A stretch of DNA of 64,000 nucleotides. It comes from Phallus indusiatus. Lineage: Eukaryota; Basidiomycota; Agaricomycetes; Phallales; Phallaceae. The notes under the pieces are model-generated. The model had not been told where the DNA came from. It made no database searches and saw only the letters and a list, made by a program, of their open reading frames with translations. Below are positions 35,676-46,424 of this stretch, piece by piece; the first letter of the stretch is position 1, and every line of letters starts with the position of its first letter. Location: positions 930,001 through 994,000 of the forward strand of contig JAQFWX010000004.1 of the NCBI GenBank assembly GCA_027605045.1. Direction: 5' to 3'. The translations under genes were made by a program, and so were the position numbers.

Positions 35676-36083
35676 GATCGAACGAACTTGCAGTTAACTT
35701 CTGATGTTGCGGAGTCCGAAAATCAAGGTGCCGACGGCCGTTCGTATCTCTCGTCCTTGTGGACGACGTCGATGGGAATTGGGCTGTCAACGGTACACGA
35801 GTTGTGGCAATATTATCATATAAGATTTCGCTAAAGCAAACTTCCGTGCTTCTGGGGCTCCATGTTATTTCCATATCAGTATATCCTCATCGATTATAAC
35901 CTTCTCATGTAGTCGGCAATACACGAGGTCGTTCTATGCAAATCTAAAAGGGTCGACTTCGATCGCAGCATATTGAAGTTATTTATTCTTACAGGTTAAT
36001 TACTAGCTTTAGTTTTAACCCCTCTCTGAGCCTATTTGACCATATCGATTTTCTCGAGACACTTACCTTTCAATTTAGAAATA
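35676..36083. other. Divergent intergenic region
   Basis: Shared 5' flank of the LRR and TupA-like genes. No coding or RNA feature is seen. Confidence 0.5.
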
Positions 36084-37380
36084 ATGTCTTCTCAAACCTT
36101 CAAAGTAGGTGGCCTTAACGTCACTTTGGGAGCCGATGAACATGTGTATGGGGTTAACTTTCTTTTAAATTTTTATCGATTGCTGACGCGATTGTATTTA
36201 CTAAGTTTGAAGGCTACAGGAGCTCACTCTATCAATGTGCCCGATGGCCTTTATGTTGCTTCAGGACTTTCTGCTACCTCATCAACCCTTACCCCTCAAG
36301 AAATTTATGACGGGGGATATCCTAAAGCAACGGAGATGCGGTTACGCATTTCGAACGGGGGTGCGGGTCAGTCCGGTCTCATCCGCGAATGGGCAAATGC
36401 GTTTATACAATTCATGGTTAACGAAAGAGGAGCTAAGCCATTTAAAGTGAGCGATTGTTTCTCATATGCTTGACCGTGAAAGTAAGTCTGCAACCGATCA
36501 GGTCGGTTGGTATCTCGGCGATACAACGCAAAGTCTGGGTTTATTAGCAGCTGGTGAGGTTGATATAGCGGTGACTTATAACGAGGCTGCCGAAAAGCAA
36601 TCTCTGGCGTTTGGAGACGCTTCGAAATTGGTATATGGATTCAGGGTTGGTATTCCTGACATATTTCATTTCTTCACTCACCGGACTTTCGGACATCATA
36701 GGATCATTTCATGTTAGTTGGACCCAAGTCTAATCCTGCTAAACTTGATCCTCGAAACGATGATATTCTTGTCATGTTCAACAAACTTATGGCAATAGGG
36801 AACGCTGACGCGGTCGTAAGTCAAACCTTCATCCTAGAATATCTCTAATCTCCTTTTCAGAAACCTCCTTCAGATCGACCTCCGGTGCGCTTTCTATCAC
36901 GATATGACAAAAGTGCGACGAATATCAAAGAAAGCCAGCTTTTCATTATCATTGGGCAGGTGAGCGCCTTCGCGGGGTGAAATTAAGTACATGAATTACA
37001 TTACGTGTGTACTGAAACGAAAATATGAGGTTCCATGGGCGCTGGCGTATTCTAATTTTTACCATCAGTACCCGCGTTTTCCCCTTCAGGCGCTACACGC
37101 AGCCGCCGTCCTCGAGGAATATACTCTCACAGATTATGGGACATTTCTTTCATCGACTAAAGATGTGACAGACACACTGGTGATCTACAAAAAGGGTACT
37201 GATAGCGAAGATGATTTGCTGTTAAACCCGGGGCATGTGCTGCTAGGTTCTCGCGCGTCGCCTTCGAACGTAGAGATCGCGAAGGAATTTATGACTTGGG
37301 TCGCTAGTAAGACGGGGGGACAGAGGGTTGTTGCAGACTTCAAAAAGAATGATCAAGTGCTGTATTCACAGGCCCCTTAG
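36084..37380 (+). CDS. TupA-like periplasmic-binding-fold protein
   Basis: Predicted 336-aa protein built from six exons: 36084-36152, 36213-36446, 36502-36645, 36702-36815, 36861-36959, 37030-37380, all in phase 0. It resembles bacterial ABC-type substrate-binding proteins of the tungstate (TupA) group. The matches are RLRISNGGAGQSGL (anion-binding turn), VGWYLGDTTQSL, GEVDIAVTYNEAAE, DHFMLVGPKSNP and HQYPRFPLQALHAAAVLEEYTLTD. The N-terminus lacks a signal peptide, and there is no lipobox or membrane helix, so it is expected to be cytosolic. No transporter partner lies nearby. The spliced gene shows it is fungal now, not contamination. Transfer from bacteria in the past is inference; anion binding is likely from the fold, but the ligand is unknown. 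Confidence 0.78.
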
Positions 37381-38066
37381 ACTTGCTGAGGAGCGGGTAA
37401 TTTCACAAGAAACCTGGTAGAGAGTGCTGTTTATCCGACGGGATATACTGTAAGATTCAATTGGTAGCGCCGCGGGGATCAAAAGACAAATACCGTTGTT
37501 TTCATGAAGCCTACTTTTATCTATGCACACACTAAGTATCTGCCGCGAGTATCCAGTTGTCAAACGCGAATCAGAGGATATATCTCCATAGCTGCAGATG
37601 GCTGGCATTTCTATTTCCGGACGACAGTTTTATTTTAGAACATGCATCAAGTCAAAAATAGCATTAATTCAAACCGGAATCAAAAAATACTACGCATGTT
37701 TCTTTGATGCCCTTTCCCGCTATTAATAGGCGGATTTTCTTTGGGAGCTTAGGAAAGTTAGGGCCGGAACACAAAGGTCAGTTCAGGATGACCACGTCAA
37801 CAATCCCATCGGACCGGAAAACTGTCTATTTAGAACTGGCTGTTCTTTTTTTCCTTGTGAGTTTGAGCTTATAATATACGAAGCTTGTTTTATGAATGGT
37901 GGAAGCGCTTAAACTGCTAATGGCGCTGCTCGTAAAATTGAAGTATCCCGTCTATAAATACTACATTTCAAGTTTCGGGATGTAATCATTTCACGGCATT
38001 CCGTTTGGCTTTTATACTTCACGAGCGCATTGGTTCTGTCCTCCATGCTTCCTTGACCCCCCCTCC
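37381..38066. other. Intergenic, no gene seen
   Basis: 3' flank of the TupA-like gene and 5' flank of the tetraspan gene. No supported feature. Confidence 0.5.
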
Positions 38067-39554
38067 ATGTCTCTGTTGCCCTCTATCCGCTCTGTTGTTT
38101 TGGGTGAGTTAAACAACGCGCATTTTTAATTTAATCTACTAATCTACTGATTTTCTCCAACACACTATTTGCAGTTTTTGTAGTTTTATTCGCGATTCTT
38201 GCTTTGAGTTTCAACGCAAGTTTACTTGCTTTTTCATCATTCGATGGAGACGGAGACGATGATGACCACAGCGATCTGCGTCGCAAGATCGCAAATTTTG
38301 CAGGGAGTGGTGTTGGAATTGCAGCCTTCGTGAGTAAGCAGTCCATATGGTGTATATTGCCTAATTATAACGTTATTTCTGATTTTGCAAAAATAAAACA
38401 AATCTGATTTCAACTTGTCCGTCACAGTCTCTTCTGGTTGTATTGCCTGTGTAAGGCCTTGTACTATATTCCCCAAGTACTCATCGTCACGATCTCTTTT
38501 TGTTTTTTTTATCTCGCTAGCACGGTAATGAATTTTGTACGTCAACGTTCTGGCGCAGCAATCGTATTATTAGAGATCGGTTGGGTCTGTGAGTCTTCCT
38601 TTCTTTAATGTCCAAACCTTTTGCGTCTCCTTACCCTTTTTCCAAGCTATTCTCATGATTCTTTGGGTCACTGCAGCAGGGCAAGCGGCGAGCGCCGGTA
38701 TCTTCTCCGGGGGTTGTTCAAATGCCGATGGTACGTTGTATTGCACCCTTCAAGAAGCTAGAAATAATTCTTTTTCTTCAATCACGTCGCTTAGACGATG
38801 TCCAGTCGTTATGTATGCAATATCAAGCGCTTGAAGGATTCGAGTGGTTACAATTTATTATCCGTAAGTCAATTTTAATTATTTTGTAGATATGCATATA
38901 TTGATTCTACATCTGTGTTTCGTAGTTCTGGTATGGCTGGCTGTGGTCATGGCGGTAGCGGCCATGGCTCATTTTCAAGGACACACCAGAGTTTGGCTTT
39001 ATCCCTTCTGTGACGCAGTTGTACTATGTCGGCCACCGCCACAGCGTATAAACGCAAGTAGTCCTGAATTGAAGACCGCAATCCAGCAGCAAAACGGACA
39101 AAGGGTACCACCAAACATGCCTCTCCCACCGCAAATGCCAACGCTGAATGTTAGCACTAATCTTCCGCAAACGACTTATCAGTCACAGCCCAATCCTAAC
39201 AATTTAACTGTTTACCATACGCCTATATCGACCCTTCCCAGTCCCTCTCAGCCTCCACGGTATCCAAGTCCCGTCCATCGCATACCTCCGCCATCTCTAT
39301 TACCAGGCGACCTTTCACATCCAAATTCTCACCGCTCTTCATCTGAACGAAATTATTTCGACCATTCATCTGGTCAAGACCGGGTTGTGAACACTGACCT
39401 CCCGTCCGACCTCCCTCCAGTACCACAGCCTGACTATCGACCATTACCCTTCCAACCTGTACCGCCAGGTCAAGCCAATTATCGACCCCTTCCCCCTCAG
39501 CCTTCGTACAAGCCGTTAACTCAGGAAGAGATAAGTAAATTACCACAGGTGTAA
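38067..39554 (+). CDS. Four-helix membrane protein with Pro-rich tail (MARVEL-like)
   Basis: Predicted 354-aa membrane protein from seven exons: 38067-38103, 38175-38329, 38428-38450, 38521-38588, 38647-38730, 38795-38863, 38926-39554. Four hydrophobic segments are visible: FVVLFAILALSF, a second after the acidic DGDGDDDD loop that needs the 23-nt exon 3, AILMILWVTAAGQAA, and LVWLAVVMAVAAMA. The layout, with Cys residues in the third loop, resembles small fungal MARVEL-type tetraspan proteins of plasma membrane or eisosomes, but I cannot confirm the family. The C-terminal 200 residues are cytosolic-looking, rich in Pro, Gln and Ser, with repeated YRPLP-type units near the end. These are possible SH3 or WW ligands. 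Function is unknown. Confidence 0.7.
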
Positions 39555-40111
39555 TTTTTGCCAATTTGTCTTGTTATATTCTCTGGCCGAAGGGTACTAG
39601 TGTGAGTTATTTGGGGAGAGTGAAGTTTTTGGGAAGGCACGCTGTGTATTTATAACAAGCGCATTGTACTGGGACGTTTTTTTATTTTTTTTGATATTGT
39701 TTAGTGATGGAAGTAGAGATAAGAGTAATAGTGAATAACTAGGGAGCGAACATCTGATTGTAAACCACGAATTTCCGCGCTCCGGGAAATCGATGGCAAC
39801 AAACAGTAGTACAGCTTTTCTGAACTTGGATAGCGTTCATCTATACATATGTATGTCACTTAGCCTTTATAAGTCCAGATCCTATAGAACCGACAGTGTT
39901 TCAATGTGAGAACAAGTGAACAAAAATAACCAGGCACTTGTCATAATAATAGTAGCGACGGTAATCAAAGGGGAGACCAGCGTCTATTCTCCTCCGTCAC
40001 TAAAATGGTCACGGCGGTTTGTGGTCGATTACATAACCGTTGGTGGTTCTTGACCACCGACACTGGCCACGAACAATCTCAAGGAACTTCTATTTCGTAC
40101 ACAAAACTTAA
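39555..40111. other. Intergenic, no gene seen
   Basis: 557 nt of flank with a T tract near 39680 and short hairpins only. No exon is supported. Confidence 0.5.
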
Positions 40112-41779
40112 ATGAAAAATCCATATCAGCCTGCAAGTCAGTATAACGCTTTGGCCGGAGATGATACTATTCTTGCAAGTGTTCCCGTTGATAGGGGACA
40201 GTGCTTGTTGCTTGGTCCAACTGCGCTGGTGCGTTCCCGCCATGCTGGGGCGGATTTTGGTTCACCTATTTATCTATAATATGACTCTAGATTGTGCAAG
40301 CATTGATGGGTGTTCTAGTTATTGCATCTCTTGTCTTCAAACGCTATAGAGAACATCCAAGGCGACCCTGGCGGGTATGGTATGTGGTTACGAACATTCC
40401 GATGACGACAAGTCATCTTCCACGTTTTCCTTTCCAACTCCGGAACTACTTGGCCTTTAACTCATAAATAATTTAGGACATTTGATGTGTCGAAGCAGGT
40501 TATCGGTCAAGCTTTTGTTCATGGCTTGAACTTGCTGATTTCGGGCGTTGTTGCGAATATCTCCCAAGGCAACCCATGTGATTTATATTTTCTCAATATC
40601 TTAATTGACACTACAATTGGTACGAGTGAATTCATTAATATATAATCTTGCGCTGATTTTAATACCAGGTGTCGGTTATATCTATCTAATCCTTCACTTT
40701 ACTGATCGACTTTTCACCGACTACTTTCGACTCAACGGATTCAAATCCGGTCAATACGGCGACCCTCCATCTCTCAATTACTGGTTCCGTCAAGCGTTTG
40801 TATACGTTTTAACGATATTGACGATGAAGTTGCTGGTTGTAGGATTGTTTGCCTTATGGCCAGGTATTTTTGATGTCGCCGAATTCTTGCTTAATTGGGC
40901 AGATGGTAAAGACAAGTTACGAATCATATTGTAAGTTACAAGCATCCCTCTCGTACTTTACTCGACTCCTTATGTTCTTATAGTGTGATGGGTATATTTC
41001 CCATCATCATGAATGTTCTACAATTCTGGCTTATCGACTCGATCGTCAAAGCCTCCGCCGCGATTCAATTAGGTCATTCGGCGGATGACTCCATTCGGCA
41101 TCCTTTATTCCGTGATCCAAATAACGAATCTGATGATGATGATGGCAATGACGAACACTTTGTACGACGTCGTGATATTGAATCACCTCCGACGCCTCAG
41201 AAAACTCATCCACAAAATGAGGATTCCGCAGCTGAATACAAGTCGACTGCATCGGAATCCTCTACTACTGTAGCTGATTCAACGGCTGTGCAGGTACATC
41301 GTTACCCTCCTGGCTCATCATATTCAGGATTTAGCTCAAATTCGAATAGCCCGACGACACCATCAACATCGCCGACAGCAACACTCAGACACAAGACGTC
41401 GCGTAGACGATCGCCCCCACCCCCTATTCGTAAACCTTCTCTGTTGAAAACGGAGTTGAACTATACCATTTCATCAACACCATCTCCTATGCCTGCCAAA
41501 CAATTTTATACTTCCAATTCTAATGCCATGGACGATAATCATAATCAACGTACCGAAGCAACAACAACAACAACAATACAGCAATCTTTAACGAATAATG
41601 CCTTGGTACTTACGCCGCAAACAGCAATTGCATCCGGTAGTCCGTGGTCTACTTGGGTCAATGACAGCAACTGGGCGGAGAGAGTAGGGCAGGATGAATG
41701 GGACGCTCGAAGACTTGACAAAAAGAAAATGAATCTAGACCTTTGGAATCAACAAAATATTCTGGACGTTCCATCATGA
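40112..41779 (+). CDS. STIMATE-family (vacuolar) membrane protein
   Basis: Predicted 468-aa multipass protein. Exons: 40112-40228, 40291-40379, 40477-40619, 40669-40930, 40984-41779. The family signature is clear: IVQALMGVLVIASLVFKRYR, PRRPW-x-VW-x-FDVSKQVIGQAFVHGLNLLIS, the NPCDLYFLNILIDTTIGVG loop, and YWFRQAFVYVLTILTMKLLV, followed by VMGIFPIIMNVLQFWLIDSIVKA. Human members (TMEM110/STIMATE) act at ER-plasma-membrane contacts; the yeast relative is an uncharacterised vacuolar protein. The C-terminal 250 residues are disordered, acidic then Ser/Thr/Pro-rich, and end in a Trp-containing acidic helix. Subcellular location here is inferred from the family. Confidence 0.82.
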
Positions 41780-43610
41780 AGTCACACCACCTCTGCCATC
41801 CAATCTTTCTTTTACATCTTTATTGTATAATTTCAACTGCCAGCCCGGACTTCACAAATATCAACGCCACATTTTCGGACACTTGACTCTCTCATCTATT
41901 TGGTGGACTGGTCTACATCGTGTAAATTTCCTGCATACAATAATAGCATGCATTTTTTTACGCGAAGCTTTCGATTTTCGTCTAAGTAAATGGCTCTTCT
42001 AGCGTGCCTAGAATGTATTTTACCGTCTCAGGCGCCTCTTCTTGGAACCACTTATGGCCCATATACATATTTCATATTGAGATCAGGTAAACCATTGAAT
42101 ACCTCGAAATCACCTTTATACCCAATTTGAATGTTGCTTCCCTTTTCGTTTTGTCACCATGTTGAGAACATAGCTCTCACACCGCTTATTGTCGCGTGCG
42201 CTCTCCCCTTTCTCGATAAATTGAGAATTGATTTGGCAACGTTGTCTGGCGTGCGTGCCCCTCATTCTTCTGGTGTCCTAGTTGTCTTCGCGCATTAGCA
42301 GATCTGTCAAGACTCATTAAGGATAAACGACCTTATAAGTCTTGACAGATCTGCTAATAAGCACGTGGACGATTCAATAACTGACGAAAGCCTCTTTCTG
42401 GTAGCAATCGATGGCAATCACCCTTATATATTTAGCACTTTATCGATATCAGTAAAATTTGAAAAAAAGAGCTAATGGAGTATCAGAGGAGGCAACTCAA
42501 GCTTAAGGTCAAGAGTCACTGCAAGCGCCCGTGTCTGCCTCAGCGGCCTTTGATAATTCTGCCTTTGACGTCTCTCAATCATTTTTCCGATATCCAGGCT
42601 GCTGTCAACTTCTTTGCCTCAGCTTCACACGGCCGCCGATGGAAGGAATATAACAGTATTGGATATTGCAGGAGGCTCCAGGCCAAACAATTAGCTAAAG
42701 GCAGTTTCCTGACACACATCCGTCTTCCAGGGGTAAAAGGAGCTTAAGTGCATCTTAGCGATTCATTGGTATCTAACTTGCGATTTCAACAAGGCAACCG
42801 AGCTGCAGTATGCAAAAAATGTCGACTCCTAGAACCACATCACCCTTACGACAATACCCCCCCTTATACTAGGTTTGCGTCTTTAGAAGCATTAGTCGAT
42901 ATCAATGGAAGCCCGACAAGGCTGAATATCTGCAGTATACATCGTATACATTGTTGGAAGTACTGCCCGATTAGGTTGCAACAATGTGGACTATATTGAT
43001 GCGAGTATATCGCCGGAACAAGCCACTCGACGCCGGGGCAGACCAGACGAGTCTCCAACATTTAAAACACCAATCCAAGAAGCAAAATATTCGCCGCTGA
43101 TATGCCTATCTATAAATTGGATCTACATTATTGACAACTATGAGAAATGTTCCTTTCACCCAGTGCATTGTTTTTTCTCGGAATGATCCGTATATCTTCC
43201 GTATTAACAAACTTACGATACCGAAAGGTTCCTAATGGTCCAGTGGTCTTACCGGAATGATTCGCTCCCAAAGAGGAAATGCTCATTAATTTTGCATATG
43301 GATTCAAGGTGGTCATTCCAATAAGAGCTACTAAATTAGATAAGTCAATGCCTTCTCGTTTCGATCTCATGACTAGGAAGCCCAGGCAATTTATGTGTAA
43401 ACAAAGGCTGCCGCAGTACGCATTGTTTTTTTTTTAACTGAGACCGTATTTCTTCAATTATTAACTCCGAGACAGATTGCTTCTTGACCCTTTCTTTCAA
43501 CGCAAAAAAATGTACATACCCAAGTCTATCTACCTAAATCTTATTTATTGGGCCTATTTAAGCAACGAGCTTTCATTCACATGAACACGTCGTATTTTCC
43601 TTGTTAGAAA
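41780..43610. other. Gene-poor stretch with a hairpin
   Basis: 1.8 kb between two plus-strand genes. It contains the inverted repeat reported separately and a few open frames (for example 42475-42747) with no recognisable protein, poor codon character and no splice partners. It could include remnants of a decayed gene. Confidence 0.45.
42294..42358. repeat. Perfect 21-bp inverted repeat with a 23-nt loop
   Basis: The arms are 42294-42314 and 42338-42358, exact reverse complements that start ATTAGCAGATC and end GATCTGCTAAT. The loop is partly self-complementary (CATTAAGG with CCTTATA), which extends the stem with one or two mismatches. No gene overlaps it. Confidence 0.9.
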
Positions 43611-46191
43611 ATGCATCCCCTCCGCTGGCAACACGTTGGTCTCTTCTTCTCCGTTCTAATTTCTCTACCATGGGAAACATATGGAACACCTGCCTATGAC
43701 ATTGACCGGATTGAAAGGCGAGACTCGTCCTTCGTCGTCAAACATAGCTGGTCTCAGATACCGAATGGATGGCGGTTGCATGACGAACCTCCTCCCCCGG
43801 GTCATCTGTTAAACCTTCATGTTGGGCTGAAAGTATGGACTCTGTCGAATATTACAATAACCGCGATTCATATTGTCATTTTGAATAGCAAGACAAAATC
43901 AATGAGCTTATTGGCCATTTATATGAAGTTAGCGATCCCGCTCATTCACGTTACGGCCAGCATTTGTCCAAAGAAGAAGTGGATAAGCTGGTTGCCCCAG
44001 CCCCAGAAACAATCACTTCCGTTAACGAGTGGCTTCAAAGTCATGACATCAACCCGTCAGATTGCCATGCATCCACTGCCGGTAACTGGCTGCAAATCAA
44101 ACTCCCAGTCTCAAAAGTGGAATCAATGTTCAACACGCAATATCATGTATTCGAACATGAGGAAACAAAGGAGCGCTTGGTCAGGGCACTTAACTGGAGT
44201 CTCCCTTCCTATTTACATTCACATATTGATGTTGTTGCACCCATTACTTCATTTGCTCGCGCTCGTTCCATGAAAAGGACTTCCTTTCTGGAACCGAATG
44301 TTCCCTTACCGGAAACCACGGAATTTTCGGGCCTTGCTACTCCCCCGGCCTCTTGTAATACAGCAGTGACACCATCATGCTTACGAACCCTTTACAATAC
44401 TGCCAATTACACCCCAACGGCTACCAATGTGAATAAAATCGGCATAACTGGATATTTGAATCAGTTTGCAAATTTTGCTGATCTCAAGGTAAATTATCAT
44501 GCCTCCTGCTCTACTAACACCTCAGGCTGAACTTTTTTTCAATTAGACTTTTATGACAGAGTTTCGGTCAGATGCCGTGAATGCTACCTTTGAGGTAGTT
44601 TTAGTTGTATGCTCATCTTTTCTAAGCATAAAGATCCAGTCCCCTAATTTTTTTTTCTTCCGAAGAATGGCGGAGAAAATAACCAATCCGAACCCGGAGT
44701 GGAGGCAAATTTGGATACACAGGTACACTCCCCATTCAATTCTATCGGGCTTTTAGGGTTCTTACTATCATCATTGTCCATGTGCATATAGTATGCTGGA
44801 GCAATGACTTTTCCGACGCCCAACACCTTTTTCTCAACAGGCGGTTCACCTCCCTTCATTCCCGATGATGATACTCCTACGAACACAAATGAACCATATC
44901 TTGACTGTACGTTCCCCCGAATAGTAGCGGTCTCAAATAAATTAAATGCGCAAACAGGGCTTGATTTCATTTTGAACCAAACAACACTTCCTCAAACGTT
45001 TAGTACAGTTAGTCTATTCAAGTCTATTCAACTACTAGTATTTTTTGGCATTAAACTGATTAAACTGATTTTGAACTTGAAATAGAGTTATGGTGATGAT
45101 GGTTAGATTGATTTTATTTCCTTCGAAATGCCAATAGTTTCTTACACCGATGAATGAATTTGTAGAACAAACGGTGCCCGAAGATTTTGCAATGTACGCC
45201 GAAAAAAACAACTTTCATGATGATATTATTGAATCCTAATGCACATTTCCAGTTCTGTTTGCTACGGTTTTGCACAACTCGGAGCCAGAGGCAGCAGCGT
45301 TATATTTAGTAGCGGTGATGAGTAAATTGCATCTTCTTCGGTCTAATGAAATCATTACTCAACAATGGTGTAGCGCTGTCGGTGGCGGTGAATGTTTGAC
45401 CAACGATGGATCCAACGTCATACGCTTCCAGCCAAATTTCCCGGCAAGGTAATTTATCCTTGTATCAGTGAATGGAAATATACTAAATAATTTTTTCTCC
45501 AGTTGCCCTTATGTAACTACAGTTGGAGCTACGGTTAAGATCAACCCCGAACAAGCTACCGAATTTTCTGGAGGCGGGTTTTCAAATATTTTCGCTCAAC
45601 CTTCTTATCAGGCTTCAGCTGTTTCTGCGTATTTGGAAATTCTTGGAACCACAAATCAGGGATTATTCAAGTTGGTCGAGAATTTATATTAAAGCATACA
45701 GTCAGGAATGCTGATCTCATGTATACGTGTTTAGTGCTTCAGGTCGTGGGTATCCGGATGTCTCTGCGCAAGGACAAGCATTCCAAATTGTTTTCTCCGG
45801 AGAAACAGGGGGTGTTTCTGGAACGTCTTGTAGTTGTCCGGTAGGTTTACGAAATCTATATTAGAGAGAGAGGCTGATAATCAATCATACCATCCAAAAA
45901 AACAGACATTTGCAGGGGTAATCACTCTACTAAACGACTTCCGTCTCTCAAATAATAAGTCGTCTTTGGGATTCCTTAATCCCCTTCTCTATGCCAATCC
46001 TAGTGCACTCAATGACATAACTGAAGGCAACAATCCTGGGTGTGGGACCAACGGCTTTCCAGGTACGTCATTTTTATGTTACCGCGTTGACTATGGAAAA
46101 GTCTGATTATAATATAGCCGAGGTTGGATGGGATCCTGTCACTGGATTGGGAACACCAGATTTCTTGAAGTTGCAGTCGTTGCTGGGTTAG
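43611..46191 (+). CDS. Secreted tripeptidyl-peptidase, sedolisin family S53
   Basis: Predicted 594-aa acid serine protease that removes tripeptides from N-termini outside the cell. Fourteen exons: 43611-43832, 43889-44488, 44547-44594, 44666-44722, 44792-44906, 44958-45007, 45086-45101, 45166-45193, 45253-45321, 45374-45448, 45503-45670, 45735-45840, 45906-46062, 46118-46191. A signal peptide spans about residues 1-26. The propeptide has HSWSQIPNGWRLH and YEVSDPAHSRYGQHLS. The catalytic Glu and Asp sit in GVEANLDTQYAGA, the nucleophile Ser in GGVSGTSCSC, and the Ca-binding end in GWDPVTGLGTPDF. All four catalytic or metal positions are kept, so the enzyme should be active. One exon is only 16 nt. 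The junction at 45321/45374 gives DDAVGGG where GDGGVG is more usual, so it is slightly uncertain. Confidence 0.93.
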
Positions 46192-46424
46192 ACACAAATT
46201 TCTCAGTGACTCCACATGTTTTGAAATATTCGAATTTTCGACGGTTATGACATGATTACAAGTGGATTCTAAAATTATAGATAGGATTTACTAGCAGTAG
46301 CATGTTTACATTTATTTCATGATTTTCTTGGAAAATGAGCACATTGATGATTGAAATCAAACAAGACTTCGGCGTGTGACAGACTGATGTAACGCTCTTG
46401 AGTTGAGAGCACCAGCTCTATTCC

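Noticed and set aside
42475..42747. Open frame of about 90 codons after the hairpin
   Set aside because: Composition is not convincing, the upstream and downstream frames are broken, and no family is recognised; at most a remnant.
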